A model generated the notes under the pieces. That model did no database searches. It saw only the letters and a list, made by a program, of their open reading frames with translations, and was not told where the DNA came from. Below, piece by piece: positions 21,463-31,493 of a DNA stretch of 52,633 bases (the first letter of the stretch is position 1; the number at the start of each line of letters is the position of its first letter). Origin of the DNA: Pseudomonadota bacterium (GTDB lineage: Bacteria; Pseudomonadota; Gammaproteobacteria; Acidiferrobacterales; UBA6901); the NCBI GenBank assembly GCA_021783175.1, contig JAJXUF010000011.1, positions 1 through 52,633 of the forward strand, in the 5' to 3' direction. The position numbers and the translations under genes are program-made.

Positions 21463-22854
21463 ATGAAAAAGTTCGACGTACTGGTAATTGGTGGCGGGCC
21501 TGGCGGCACACCCGCCGCATTGGCGCTGGCTGCAGGCGGGCGCCGCGTGCTCCTGGTCGAGCGCGGTCCAGGGCTCGGCGGAACCTGTCTTTTCGAGGGT
21601 TGCATCCCTTCCAAGATCCTGCACGAAAGTGCGAGGCGCCTGATAGCGATTCGCAGCGCGAGTCAATTCGGTGTGCGAATTGGCGATTGCCAGCCTGTTA
21701 TAGACTGGGCGGCGATCATGGCGCGAAAGACAGCGATCCTGCAGCATCGTTCCATGGCCGCTATTGAGCAGGCCAAGAAAATTGAAACGCTGACCGTGCA
21801 GTTCGGCGTTGCGCGTCTGCTCGGTGCGCGCAGCGCGCGTGTCACGCCAGCGAGTGGTGATGCATTCGATGTCGAATTCGATAAGGCTATCATTGCGACG
21901 GGCTCGCAGCCGAATCGTCTCGCACTGCACGGCGCAGACCTGCCTCGCGTGATAACAAGCGACGAGGTGTTTGATCTGCGGCAGCTCCCGCAGACTCTGG
22001 TCGTCATCGGTGGCGGGCCGGTGGGAGTGGAGATGGCGCAGATTTTTGCGGCTCTTGGTTCAAGGGTTACGCTGCTGCATGGCGGTGAGCGCATTCTGGC
22101 GCCGGTCGACGCGGAAATTGCCCAGGTGCTGCAAGATTATATGCGACGCCAGGGGATTGCGGTTGAGCTTGGCGCGAAAGTAAGCAGAATCTGTCACAGC
22201 GGAGATGGTGCCTTTGTCCGCTATCACGATAATCTGGAAGTAGACCGGGAAGTTTACGGGGAATATATCCTGGAGGTGGTCGGTCGTCGGGCAAATGTGG
22301 ACGAGCTTGGCCTGGAAAAGACGGGCGTGCGCTTCGACCGCAACGGTATCCGGGTCAACGGTCAGCTTGAGACCGACGAGCCGGGAATTTACGCTGTGGG
22401 CGATGTGATCGGCCGTCCAATGTTCGCGCACTGGGCAAGCGCGCAGGCGCAGGCCCTGGCGGCCAGTCTGCTCGGCAAACCTACGCGCTTTCCCACGCCA
22501 GCCCTGAACACGGCCGTGATATTCAGTATGCCCGAGATCGGAATCGGCGGTTTGACAGAAGTCGAAGCGCGCGCAGCCGGTCATGACGTCGGAATTGCTC
22601 GTCATGATTTGAGCACGGATGCCCGCAGCCAGATCATAGGGAAGGCGGAAGGCACCCTGAAACTGGTCTATGATCGCACGACACGCGTGCTTTTGGGGGT
22701 GCACATGCTGGCGGACGGGGCAGGAGCCAGTATGGGCGAGGTGGCATTGGCGCTCGGTGCGGGAGTGAGCGTGGACACGCTGGCCCTGTCCATTCACCCG
22801 CATCCAACCCTGAGTGAATCGTTTGGACTGGCGGCTCGTGGGCACATGCGGTGA
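21463..22854 (+). CDS. dihydrolipoamide-dehydrogenase-like flavoprotein
   Basis: A 463-residue pyridine nucleotide-disulfide oxidoreductase. An N-terminal FAD-binding GGGPGG (10-15), the redox disulfide C42/C47 in GTCLFEGCIPSK, a second GGGPVG dinucleotide motif for NAD(P)H, AVGDVIG, and the C-terminal catalytic HPHPTLSE (H447, E452) are all intact. This set is typical of the E3 component of 2-oxoacid dehydrogenases. No E1/E2 genes or lipoyl domain are adjacent, so the partner is unknown; mercuric reductase is unlikely as no vicinal C-terminal cysteines are present. A degraded phosphate acyltransferase follows. Confidence 0.88.
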   Translation: MKKFDVLVIGGGPGGTPAALALAAGGRRVLLVERGPGLGGTCLFEGCIPSKILHESARRLIAIRSASQFGVRIGDCQPVIDWAAIMARKTAILQHRSMAAIEQAKKIETLTVQFGVARLLGARSARVTPASGDAFDVEFDKAIIATGSQPNRLALHGADLPRVITSDEVFDLRQLPQTLVVIGGGPVGVEMAQIFAALGSRVTLLHGGERILAPVDAEIAQVLQDYMRRQGIAVELGAKVSRICHSGDGAFVRYHDNLEVDREVYGEYILEVVGRRANVDELGLEKTGVRFDRNGIRVNGQLETDEPGIYAVGDVIGRPMFAHWASAQAQALAASLLGKPTRFPTPALNTAVIFSMPEIGIGGLTEVEARAAGHDVGIARHDLSTDARSQIIGKAEGTLKLVYDRTTRVLLGVHMLADGAGASMGEVALALGAGVSVDTLALSIHPHPTLSESFGLAARGHMR

Positions 22855-22932
22855 AAGGCGGCGTAAGATCGCTACCACAGGCACACACGCGCGAGTTTCG
22901 GGAAAATTTTTCGGCAAGCACGCAAACGGGCG

Positions 22933-23258
22933 CCCATCGCGCGGGCGGTTGTCCATGCTGCAGCAGAACGCATGCTCGCTGGTGCGCATGAAGTGGCGCA
23001 GGCCGGCCTGATCGAACCAACTTTAACCCAATTTCCAGGCGGGCGGCGCTCGTCAAGCACATCGATAGCGAAGTGGCCGGTGACTCGGATATCCTGCTGG
23101 CGTCCGATCCGGCATACGGTAATATTCCGGCCAAGGATCTGGAATACCTGGCGTCTGCAGTCATGGCAGGTATCATGGTCGGCGCGCGCGTAGCGATCGC
23201 GCTGCCGTTGCGCTCCGATTTCGCGGATGCGCGTCTGATATCGCGGTGCTGGCAAAAC
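22933..23258 (+). pseudogene. degraded phosphate acetyl/butyryltransferase
   Basis: One frame (22933 on) reads PIARAVVHAAAERMLAGAHE then VAQAGLIEPTL, like the N-terminal start of phosphate acetyl/butyryltransferases. After a frameshift near 23035, another frame reads VAGDSDILLASDPAYGNIPA then KDLEYLASAVMAGIMVGARV, like their C-terminal active region. The roughly 200 residues in between and the tail are missing. It is therefore a relic with an internal deletion. It sits between the lipoamide dehydrogenase-like gene and ftsH; functional copies often form the phosphate acetyltransferase of acetate metabolism. Confidence 0.65.
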
Positions 23259-23443
23259 ACGGATGGAACATGGACGATGCGCTGCCGACGGCATGATTGT
23301 GCAAAGGCGGGATAATGCATCGACATGCCGTGCAGGCAGTTTCCGGTACGATCGAATACGCAGCATCGGGTTACGGTCGCTGCCGCTTGTGATTTGGCGA
23401 ATTGGCCGGCGTATCGGGCCGGTTTTAACGTTAGAGACGGATA

Positions 23444-25339
23444 ATGAAAGGCAGCAATTTCGATTTGGGCCCAAAGAAACCCGATATTGAAGTGAATAAA
23501 CCGTCCAAGGTGAAATTCTGGCATCGACCGGACATTTCCTTGGTGCTGTATATCGTGTTCTTCGTGGCGATGTTCTACCTGTGGCAGTCCTTTACGGCGA
23601 CGCAGCAGAAGGAAATTCCCTACAGCGAGTTCCTTCAATATCTGGAACAAAACCAGGTTGCCCAGGCCGTGGTCAGTCAGGACCTTATTACCGGTACACT
23701 GAAACTCACCGACCCGAAATCCGGCAAGCCGCGCGAATTCATAACGGTACCGCTGCCAAACAACACGTTGGCGCGACTTTTGGTAAAGCATGGTGTGAGT
23801 TATACCGTGCGACAGGAATCGCATTGGTTCGGCGCCCTATTGAGCTGGCTTGTGCCGTTGGGACTATTGTTTTTGTTCTGGGGCTGGATGTCGCGCAGGA
23901 TGACCGGGGCCGGCGGCTTGCTAAATATCGGCAACAACCGCGTGCATATTCATGCTGATACTCTTCCCAAGGTTACGTTTGACGATGTTGCCGGTACGGA
24001 AGAGGCCAAAGAAGAGCTCAAGGAAAGCATCGAATTTCTCAGGGATCCGACCCGCATTCAAAGGCTTGGCGGGCACATGCCAAAAGGGGTATTGCTGCTT
24101 GGGGCGCCGGGAACAGGCAAGACTCTGCTGGCGCGTGCCGTCGCGGGCGAGGCAGCGGTACCTTTCTTTAATATCAGCGGTTCTGAGTTTATTGAAATGT
24201 TCGTCGGGGTGGGCGCGGCGCGCGTACGCGATCTGTTTCAGCAGGCGCGCGCCAAGGCACCGTGCATTATTTTTATAGACGAGCTTGACGCTGTCGGCCG
24301 CGCACGTGGTGGCCCGGTTATCATGGGTGGTCATGACGAACGCGAACAGACGCTGAATCAGCTGCTAACGGAAATGGACGGATTCGATCCGTCCACCGGC
24401 GTAGTGGTAATGGCGGCGACCAACCGCCCGGAGGTGCTGGACAAGGCGCTGTTGCGCGCCGGACGGTTCGATCGCCAGATTGTAGTCGACAAGCCCGATC
24501 TCGTGGCGCGTACCCAGATTCTCAAGTTGCACGCCCGCAAGCTGACTCTGGCAGCGGATGTCGATCTTGGCGTGGTGGCTCAGCGGACTCCGGGATTTGT
24601 CGGCGCTGATCTGGCAAACATTGCCAATGAGGCCGCCATACTCGCGGTGCGCAACAATCATCAGGCAGTGACGATGTCCGATTTTGAAGCGGCGATCGAC
24701 CGGGTTATCGCAGGACCGGAAAAGAAGCACCGGGTACTTAACGCGGAGGAAAAGCGACGAGTCGCATTCCACGAATCTGGCCATACTTTGGTGGCGATAA
24801 CGGTCGAAACCGGCGAACCGGTGCACAAGGTGTCAATTATCCCGCGCGGTGTTGCAGCGCTGGGGTACACCATGCAGCTTCCAATTAGGGAGAAGTTTCT
24901 GTCCACGGAAAAGGAACTTGAGGACCAGATTGCGATTCTTCTCGGCGGCAGAGCGGCCGAGGAGATCGTGTTAGGGGATATTTCCAGTGGTGCATCCAAT
25001 GACCTCGAGCGTGCAAGCGAAATCGCTCGCGAGATGGTCACCCGCCTGGGCATGAGCGATGAGCTCGGGCCGCTTACCTACGGGCGACGCCAGCAGTCAA
25101 TTTACCTTGGTGGCGACTACACCGAGGAAAAAAACTATAGCGAGGATACGGCGCGCCAGATCGATGTAGCGGTAAAAGCGCTGGTCGCGGAGGGTCACCG
25201 CCGGAGCCGGGAAATCCTGCTGGCAAAACGCGCTGCGCTCGACGCCCTGGCCAGTGTATTGCAGGAGAAAGAGGTTATCAGTGGCGAGGAGGTAACGCGT
25301 ATCGCGGCTGAGGCATTAAAGTCTTCGACACAGAAATAA
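23444..25339 (+). CDS. ftsH: ATP-dependent zinc metalloprotease FtsH
   Basis: A membrane-bound AAA+ protease of 631 residues that degrades misfolded membrane and some regulatory proteins. Two transmembrane segments (about 32-50 and 130-148) flank a small periplasmic domain; Walker A GAPGTGKT is at 220-227, Walker [12 protein letters not shown] follows, then the SRH region ([20 protein letters not shown]) and zinc site HESGH at 443-447. The N-terminal extension before the first membrane segment (about 30 residues) and the location away from rlmE suggest a second FtsH paralogue, not the housekeeping copy; that is inference. Confidence 0.95.
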   Translation: MKGSNFDLGPKKPDIEVNKPSKVKFWHRPDISLVLYIVFFVAMFYLWQSFTATQQKEIPYSEFLQYLEQNQVAQAVVSQDLITGTLKLTDPKSGKPREFITVPLPNNTLARLLVKHGVSYTVRQESHWFGALLSWLVPLGLLFLFWGWMSRRMTGAGGLLNIGNNRVHIHADTLPKVTFDDVAGTEEAKEELKESIEFLRDPTRIQRLGGHMPKGVLLLGAPGTGKTLLARAVAGEAAVPFFNISGSEFIEMFVGVGAARVRDLFQQARAKAPCIIFIDELDAVGRARGGPVIMGGHDEREQTLNQLLTEMDGFDPSTGVVVMAATNRPEVLDKALLRAGRFDRQIVVDKPDLVARTQILKLHARKLTLAADVDLGVVAQRTPGFVGADLANIANEAAILAVRNNHQAVTMSDFEAAIDRVIAGPEKKHRVLNAEEKRRVAFHESGHTLVAITVETGEPVHKVSIIPRGVAALGYTMQLPIREKFLSTEKELEDQIAILLGGRAAEEIVLGDISSGASNDLERASEIAREMVTRLGMSDELGPLTYGRRQQSIYLGGDYTEEKNYSEDTARQIDVAVKALVAEGHRRSREILLAKRAALDALASVLQEKEVISGEEVTRIAAEALKSSTQK

Positions 25340-25550
25340 GCTAAGCTCCGGAGTCTCGACCGATTGACAGCGCTGGTGCCCCGGGGATGAATGATTTCTC
25401 GCACAAACTGATCAGCGAAACGCCAGCATACATGGGAGGATTGCGCCGGCGCAGAGGCAGGCCTGCGTCGCCTTTTCAATATCGGTTAAGGGCGCACTAT
25501 GCGGCCACTTCGCAGCTGCGGTCCATTATCAAAGCAGCAGGCTGGGTTGC

Positions 25551-26936
25551 ATGATCACATCCTGGGTTGCATCGTATGTCGCGACGACAGCAGGATTTCT
25601 GTTCGCTGCATTGTTGATTACCCAGATTATCCGGCAGCGTCGCCCGCCGACTGCGACCATCGCGTGGTTGCTCGCCATAGTCCTAGTTCCGTATGTCGGT
25701 GTACCGCTGTATCTCCTGCTTGGAGGACGCAAGATCCGCAGCCTGGCGGCGCGCAAGGAGCGAATCAAGCTACCCGCAGTAGAGTCACCCGCATCTCTGA
25801 CCTCGATTGAGAGGTTGCTGCTCTCGCACGATGTGCCTCCGGCCACCCACGGCAACCGTCTGCAGCTTCACGTCAGCGGCGAGGACAGCTATGCGGCACT
25901 CGTTAACCTCATTGAAAGCGCCGCTAGCAGCATCTACATCGGTATCTTTATCCTGCATCCGGATGCTGTCGGCCAGGATATCATCGCGCGCCTGGCGCGG
26001 CGCGCGCGTGAAGGTTTGCGGGTGCGTCTGCTGCTTGATGGAGTGGGCTCGCTGCATACCCGTCGCCACTGGCTTGCGCCGCTGGCCGAAGCCGGCGGTC
26101 GTTTTGCGTTTTTCATGCCTGTATTCCACCGACCATTGCGTGGGCGATCCAATCTGCGTAATCACAGGAAGACCGTGATCGCGGACGAGCGTAGGGTACT
26201 GGCCGGCGGCGCGAATATAGCCACCGAATATCTCGGACCAGAAGCGCGCGCCGGGCGCTGGGCGGATCTTACGTTCACTCTCGAAGGGCCCGCGACGTCG
26301 CATTTTGTCGACTTGTTTCGCTGCGACTGGGGTTTCACCAGCGGTGAATGGATCGAGACCGGTGGATCAGCGGGAATTGTATGTGGCGGCGCGCAGGGGG
26401 GCGGCAGCATTCAGGTCGTGCCGTCCGGTCCGGACGTGCCGGGAGATCCGCTCTATGACACGTTGCTCAGCCTTGCATTCTCGGCTCGCAGCCGGCTGTG
26501 GATTGTCACGCCGTATTTTATTCCGGACGATGCCTTGTGTAGAGCGCTTATTCTCGCGGTACATCGCGGCGTCGACGTCCGGATTCTCGTTCCCCAGCGC
26601 TCTAATCACCGCATTGCTGACATTGCCGGGCGCAGCTTTTTGCGCGAAATCGCGGATGAAGGCGGTACAGTGCTGTTCTATATGCCCGGGATGCTGCACG
26701 CCAAGGCGGTGCTGATGGACGATGATATCGCCATCCTCGGGTCGGCCAACATTGACCTGAGGAGCCTGTTCCTCAATTATGAAGTCGGTGTGCTCGTCTA
26801 CAGCGCCAGCGAGATTCAGGCAATCGATGGTTGGATAGGCGGGTTATTGTTGGACGCGCTGCCCGGTATTTCCAGGGCCGGCCTCATCAGGCAGGTGGAA
26901 GAGGGTATGGCTCGGCTGTTGGCACCCCAGCTGTGA
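25551..26936 (+). CDS. cls: cardiolipin synthase-like phospholipase D enzyme
   Basis: A 461-residue membrane enzyme of the phospholipase D superfamily that should join phosphatidyl groups to make cardiolipin. Two N-terminal hydrophobic segments (about 5-25 and 35-57) anchor it. Two HKD motifs are present: HRKTVIAD (H205, K207, D212) and HAKAVLMD (H383, K385, D390), each followed by the GG/GS-ANI pattern typical of the family. Other PLD-family synthases of similar length exist, so the lipid product is inferred. Confidence 0.88.
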   Translation: MITSWVASYVATTAGFLFAALLITQIIRQRRPPTATIAWLLAIVLVPYVGVPLYLLLGGRKIRSLAARKERIKLPAVESPASLTSIERLLLSHDVPPATHGNRLQLHVSGEDSYAALVNLIESAASSIYIGIFILHPDAVGQDIIARLARRAREGLRVRLLLDGVGSLHTRRHWLAPLAEAGGRFAFFMPVFHRPLRGRSNLRNHRKTVIADERRVLAGGANIATEYLGPEARAGRWADLTFTLEGPATSHFVDLFRCDWGFTSGEWIETGGSAGIVCGGAQGGGSIQVVPSGPDVPGDPLYDTLLSLAFSARSRLWIVTPYFIPDDALCRALILAVHRGVDVRILVPQRSNHRIADIAGRSFLREIADEGGTVLFYMPGMLHAKAVLMDDDIAILGSANIDLRSLFLNYEVGVLVYSASEIQAIDGWIGGLLLDALPGISRAGLIRQVEEGMARLLAPQL

Positions 26937-26996
26937 GCGTTCGCTGCCGATTGACATTGGGGAACCGCGGGTCGTTGTGTAGATGACAGGAGTAAC

Positions 26997-28655
26997 ATGA
27001 ACATCAATCCAAGTGCCGGAAAGCCGGCCGACGAATCGGTACTGGCCGACATCCCGCGTCTCATTACTGCCTACTACAGCGAACAGCCGGATCCTTCGGA
27101 AGCGTCACAGCGCGTGGTTTTCGGCACATCGGGTCATCGAGGGTCATCGCTTGCGGGGAGTTTTAATGAGCGGCATATATTCGCCATTACACAGGCGATC
27201 TGCGGGTTCCGCCATCAACAGAAAATTGACGGGCCGCTTTTCCTCGCTGCGGACACCCATGCATTATCGATGCCCGCGTTGGCGTCCGCGCTCGAGGTTC
27301 TTGCGGCAAACGGTGTTGATGTTATGTTGTCGCAAAACGACGAATTTACGCCGACTCCCGCTGTTTCGCACGCAATCCTGACGTACAACCGTGGGCGCAG
27401 TGAACATTTGGCCGACGGTATCATTATTACGCCATCGCATAATCCACCGCAGGACGGCGGTTTCAAATACAATCCGCCGAGCGGTGGGCCGGCGGAAACG
27501 GGGACCACCGGCTGGATCGAAGCTCAAGCCAATGTTTTATTAGAGCGAGATCTGGCGGGTGTTAAGCGCATGCCACTGCAGCAGGCTTTGCACGCTTCAA
27601 CCACACGCCGCTATGATTTTCTCGACACTTATGTAGGCGATCTCGGCAATGTAATTGACATGGATGCCATCCGCGGCGCGGATATACGCATGGCGGTGGA
27701 CCCGCTTGGCGGTGCCGGCGTGCATTACTGGGGCGTGATCGCCGAACGCTACCGGCTGAATCTTTCTGTTGTCAGCGAGGTTGTTGATCCGACGTTCCGG
27801 TTTATGACGCTCGACTGGGACGGCAAGATCCGGATGGATCCGTCCTCACCGTATGCGATGCGACGCCTGATTGGTATGAAAGACCGCTTTGACGTCGCAT
27901 TTGCCTGCGATACCGACCATGATCGCCACGGCATCGTCACGCACAGTAGCGGGCTGATGCCGTCAAATCACTATTTGGCAGTGGCTATCGCTTTTCTCTT
28001 TCCTCACCGGCCGCGCTGGAACAGGCAGGCGGCGGTCGGCAAGACGGTGGTAAGCAGCCAGCTAATTGATCGTGTTACCGCAAAAATTGGCCGAAGATTG
28101 TACGAGGTGCCGGTCGGTTTCAAATGGTTCGTCGATGGTTTGCGCGATGGTTCGCTGGGGTTTGGTGGCGAGGAGAGCGCTGGCGCATCGTTCCTGCGCT
28201 TCGATGGCAGTGTCTGGACGACGGACAAGGACGGAATCATACCTGGGTTGCTGTCCGCGGAAATTAGCGCCCGGATGGGCCGTGATCCGGGGGAAGTGTA
28301 CGGTGATCTTGTGCGCGAGCTGGGTGAACCGCTGTTTGATCGTGTTGAGGCTCCCATCAGTTTCGAACAAAGGCAATTGTTGGCAAGACTGTCACCGCAG
28401 CAAGTGCGCCGCGCCGAAATTGCCGGAGAAAAGATTGAAAGCATCCTGGCGCAGGCCCCCGGAAATGGCGCATCGATCGGCGGATTGAAAGTGGTAACAC
28501 GCAATGGTTGGTTCGCGGCACGCCCGTCAGGTACCGAAAATATCTACAAGATATACGCCGAGAGCTTTTTGGATCGCCAGCATCTTGACCTCATTCTGCA
28601 GGAGGCGCAGACCCTGGTTAGCGACGCCCTGGCTGGTCCCGGCGGGAGACGATAA
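26997..28655 (+). CDS. pgm: phosphoglucomutase (alpha-D-glucose specific)
   Basis: Interconverts glucose 1-phosphate and glucose 6-phosphate. The 552 residues, the phosphoserine loop TPSHNP (S147), metal loop CDTDHDRHG, sugar-binding GGEESAGASFLR and phosphate-binding ARPSGTENIYKIY are all present, as in E. coli Pgm. AGGAG lies upstream of the ATG. It probably feeds glycogen or surface polysaccharide synthesis, a link to the damaged glucosidase downstream. Confidence 0.96.
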   Translation: MNINPSAGKPADESVLADIPRLITAYYSEQPDPSEASQRVVFGTSGHRGSSLAGSFNERHIFAITQAICGFRHQQKIDGPLFLAADTHALSMPALASALEVLAANGVDVMLSQNDEFTPTPAVSHAILTYNRGRSEHLADGIIITPSHNPPQDGGFKYNPPSGGPAETGTTGWIEAQANVLLERDLAGVKRMPLQQALHASTTRRYDFLDTYVGDLGNVIDMDAIRGADIRMAVDPLGGAGVHYWGVIAERYRLNLSVVSEVVDPTFRFMTLDWDGKIRMDPSSPYAMRRLIGMKDRFDVAFACDTDHDRHGIVTHSSGLMPSNHYLAVAIAFLFPHRPRWNRQAAVGKTVVSSQLIDRVTAKIGRRLYEVPVGFKWFVDGLRDGSLGFGGEESAGASFLRFDGSVWTTDKDGIIPGLLSAEISARMGRDPGEVYGDLVRELGEPLFDRVEAPISFEQRQLLARLSPQQVRRAEIAGEKIESILAQAPGNGASIGGLKVVTRNGWFAARPSGTENIYKIYAESFLDRQHLDLILQEAQTLVSDALAGPGGRR

Positions 28656-28757
28656 GGCGCTAACGGTTGGTATGACGGAGGATAGCAGGGAATCCGATCA
28701 TTCAATGCCCCGGGTAGAGTGTGGAACAGCAATAATCGGCGCGGGTGATGCAGGATA

Positions 28758-28771
28758 TTGACCTATATCAA
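28758..28771. promoter_or_regulatory. FNR/ANR-type site before the hup/hyp operon
   Basis: TTGACCTATATCAA fits TTGAT-N4-ATCAA with one change and is itself nearly symmetric. It lies 67 bp before the hupK start, a usual distance for an FNR-activated promoter. Hydrogenase maturation genes are FNR-controlled in several bacteria, so oxygen-limited induction is a sound inference. Confidence 0.65.
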
Positions 28772-28837
28772 AGTTAGAACGGTTGCATCTGTGGTTCGCT
28801 GCTATCGTATGTATATTGGCGGGGGTGGTTCGATCTA

Positions 28838-30052
28838 ATGGCCGGGGTGCCCGACATGGAAGGCCGCGTGCACATCGGAGTGATAGCGGCCGCGCATAAG
28901 ATTCGCGATGTTGAGATTCATTCGAGCCGCCATATTGATGCCTGTCGCGTCCTCGTTGGCAAGCCAGTGGATCAGGCACTGGCAATTTTGCCACGGTTAT
29001 TCAGTATTTGCGGCAGTGCCCAGGCGGTCGCAGGGAGCATGGCCCGGGAGGCGCTGAGTGGATTGCAACCGACACCGCAGCAATCGGCGGCGAGACAGAT
29101 TAGTTTGTCACTGGAGACGGTCCAGGAGCACTTTGGACGACTGCTCATCGATTGGCCGCGCTTATACGACGGCGCGGGACCAGATCTGCCGTCGCTGGCG
29201 CGGGTTCACACCTACTTGCGCGCGACGCGCGACGCGCTGGGAAGCATCCCTTCGGCGCACGCGAAATCGGCCGGCGGGGTGAAGATCAACGCAGCGGCTC
29301 TGGCAAATGCCGTGGAACAATTGGAGACGCTGATGAGCGATGTCTTGCTCGGTATGCGCAGTGAGGAATGGCTGGGGATAGATGATTGCGCGCAGCTGCG
29401 TGGCTGGTATCGCAGTACACACAATGTTGCGACAATGGCCTTCCGTCGTTTGGAGCAGAATGACATTGCTGAATTCGGCCGCTGCGATATGCAATTAATG
29501 CCACAAATCGATGCGCGCGAATTTGATCAGCTGCTGTCCGGCAGCAGTGCCTGGCAGATTGCGGCACGACCTTACTGGCGCGGCAAGGTTTACGAAACCG
29601 GTCCCTTGGCGCGCCAGGCACGCTGGCCGTTGATAAGTGACCTGCGGCGGCGGTACGGCAACGGACTGATCGTGCGCATGGCGGCGCGCTTTGTGGAACT
29701 GGTGTGCGCCATACACGATTTACCGGCGCAGATTGCCGGACTACAGGTTGCAGCGCAGCAAGAGGCGCCCCGGCCGTCGGAGCAATATATCGCAAACGGT
29801 GCGGGCGTCGGTGTCGTAGAGGCGGCGCGTGGACGTCTCGCGCATCGCCTTGAAGTAGAGCAGGGCGTAATTCGTGACTATCGGATCCTGGCGCCGACAG
29901 AGTGGAACTTTCACCCGGAGGGACCTTTGGTGTACGGGCTGCGCGGTCTGCGTTTCGGGGAACTGGCCGAACTCAGGCAGCGCATCGGCATGCTGGTATC
30001 GGCGCTCGATCCGTGCGTCGCCCACGAGATAACGATAAACGGCGCGGCATAG
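28838..30052 (+). CDS. hupK: HupK/HoxV-type hydrogenase assembly scaffold
   Basis: A 404-residue protein resembling the [NiFe]-hydrogenase large subunit but lacking its metal-binding cysteine pairs. The first pair is reduced to SICGSAQAVAG and the C-terminal one to DPCVAHEI, which matches the HupK/HoxV group thought to act as a scaffold for the Fe(CN)2CO centre. It heads the operon hupK-hypC-hypD-hypX behind an FNR box. ATG at 28838 follows GGGGGTGG; an ATG six codons on (28856) is an alternative. The family call rests on this pattern and context; I cannot confirm it by search. Confidence 0.78.
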   Translation: MAGVPDMEGRVHIGVIAAAHKIRDVEIHSSRHIDACRVLVGKPVDQALAILPRLFSICGSAQAVAGSMAREALSGLQPTPQQSAARQISLSLETVQEHFGRLLIDWPRLYDGAGPDLPSLARVHTYLRATRDALGSIPSAHAKSAGGVKINAAALANAVEQLETLMSDVLLGMRSEEWLGIDDCAQLRGWYRSTHNVATMAFRRLEQNDIAEFGRCDMQLMPQIDAREFDQLLSGSSAWQIAARPYWRGKVYETGPLARQARWPLISDLRRRYGNGLIVRMAARFVELVCAIHDLPAQIAGLQVAAQQEAPRPSEQYIANGAGVGVVEAARGRLAHRLEVEQGVIRDYRILAPTEWNFHPEGPLVYGLRGLRFGELAELRQRIGMLVSALDPCVAHEITINGAA

Positions 30053-30093
30053 CGCGGCAAATCTTGAATCTGGAACAGGAGGCAAAACTCAAA

Positions 30094-30339
30094 ATGTGTC
30101 TCGCGGTACCGGCAAGGATTGTGCAGTTGCTGCCTGAGCAGCAGGCAATCGTCGAGGTTGGCGGTGTCTGCAGCGCGATATCGCTCGCCCTATTGGACGC
30201 AGCAGAAGTCGGTGACTACGTCATCGTTCACGTCGGTTTTGCCATCGCGCGGCTTGACCAGGAGGAGGCGCAAAAGACCCTCAATCTGTTCGCGGAAATG
30301 GTTGCCCTGGCACCAGCAGGTGATCATGAAATACATTAG
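30094..30339 (+). CDS. hypC: hydrogenase maturation chaperone HypC
   Basis: An 81-residue chaperone. It starts MCLAVPARI, with the essential C2, and carries the GDYVIVHVGFAI strand of the family. With HypD it forms the complex on which the Fe(CN)2CO group is assembled and delivered to the large subunit. AGGAGG lies 10 bases upstream of ATG 30094. It overlaps hypD by 14 bases, so coupled translation is likely. Confidence 0.96.
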   Translation: MCLAVPARIVQLLPEQQAIVEVGGVCSAISLALLDAAEVGDYVIVHVGFAIARLDQEEAQKTLNLFAEMVALAPAGDHEIH

Positions 30340-31489
30340 CGAGTTCCGCGATGGGCAGGTTGCGCAGGCATTGGCGCACGCTATCGCCGCCGAGGTTCAT
30401 TCGACGCGTGAATACAGCGTCATGGAGTTCTGCGGCGGTCATACCCACGCCATCTTTCGCTACGGCGTTCAGGACCTTCTTCCTTCGAACGTGCGTCTGG
30501 TCCATGGACCGGGATGTCCGGTGTGCGTTCTGCAGATCAACCGCCTGGATAATGCCATCGAGCTTGCCAATATGCCCGATGTCCTGCTGTGCAGCTATGG
30601 CGATATGCTGCGCGTGCCTGGATCAAGAAAGCGCAGTCTATTGAAGGCGCGGGCCGAAGGCCGCGCAGTGCATATGGTGTACTCGGCGGCGGAGGCGTTG
30701 CAGCTGGCGCGCGAGAACCCCGCGAAGCAGGTGGTTTTTTTTGCTATCGGTTTCGAAACCACCACGCCACCTAGCGCTGTAGTTATTCTCGAGGCCGAGC
30801 GCCTGGGGCTTAAGAATTTTTCGGTATTCTGCAATCACGTGCTTACCCCGGCGGCGATACAGAGCATTCTAAATTCTCCTGATGTTCGCGAGCTTGGTAC
30901 GGTGCAGGTGGATGGATTTATCGGCCCATCCCATGTCAGCACGGTGATAGGCAGCCGGCCGTATGAATATTTCGCGCGCGAATACCAGCGCCCTGTCGTG
31001 ATCGCTGGCTTCGAACCGCTGGATGTATTACAGGCAGTGCACATGTTGGTGAAGCAGTTGAATGACGGTCGGGCAGAAGTGGAAAATCAATTCACCCGCG
31101 GCGTGACGGTCGCCGGCAACGTCAAAGCCCAGACGCTTGTCGCCGAGGTATTCGAATTGCGTCGCTCATTTGAATGGCGTGGGCTCGGTACGGTTCCCTA
31201 TAGTGGGCTGCGCATCAAGCGCAAGTACGCGCAGTATGATGCGGAGGCGAGATTCTCCCTGATGGCACATACCGTTGCCGAAAACAGGGCATGCGAATGC
31301 GGTGCTATTCTGCGCGGAGTCAAAAAACCGCACGACTGTAAGATATTCGGCACGGTGTGCACACCGCGCAACCCGATCGGGTCGTGCATGGTGTCTTCGG
31401 AAGGTGCTTGCGCGGCATACTACAAGTTCCGGAGAAACGAACGCGAGGCACGGCCACGACCGGCCACGCACGAGACCTCTGCGGAATGA
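30326..31489 (+). CDS. hypD: hydrogenase maturation protein HypD
   Basis: A 387-residue iron-sulfur protein that holds the iron during attachment of CN and CO ligands, with HypC and HypE. Family motifs are FCGGHTHAIFRYG, GPGCPVCV, AIGFETTTP, PVVIAGFEPLD, and the cysteine cluster CECGAILRG, CKIFGTVCTP and GSCMVSSEGAC that binds the [4Fe-4S] cluster. ATG 30326 within the hypC 3' end is chosen because the homology starts there. hypE, hypF, hypA and hypB are absent from the window. Confidence 0.97.
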   Translation: MKYISEFRDGQVAQALAHAIAAEVHSTREYSVMEFCGGHTHAIFRYGVQDLLPSNVRLVHGPGCPVCVLQINRLDNAIELANMPDVLLCSYGDMLRVPGSRKRSLLKARAEGRAVHMVYSAAEALQLARENPAKQVVFFAIGFETTTPPSAVVILEAERLGLKNFSVFCNHVLTPAAIQSILNSPDVRELGTVQVDGFIGPSHVSTVIGSRPYEYFAREYQRPVVIAGFEPLDVLQAVHMLVKQLNDGRAEVENQFTRGVTVAGNVKAQTLVAEVFELRRSFEWRGLGTVPYSGLRIKRKYAQYDAEARFSLMAHTVAENRACECGAILRGVKKPHDCKIFGTVCTPRNPIGSCMVSSEGACAAYYKFRRNEREARPRPATHETSAE

Positions 31490-31493
31490 GACC

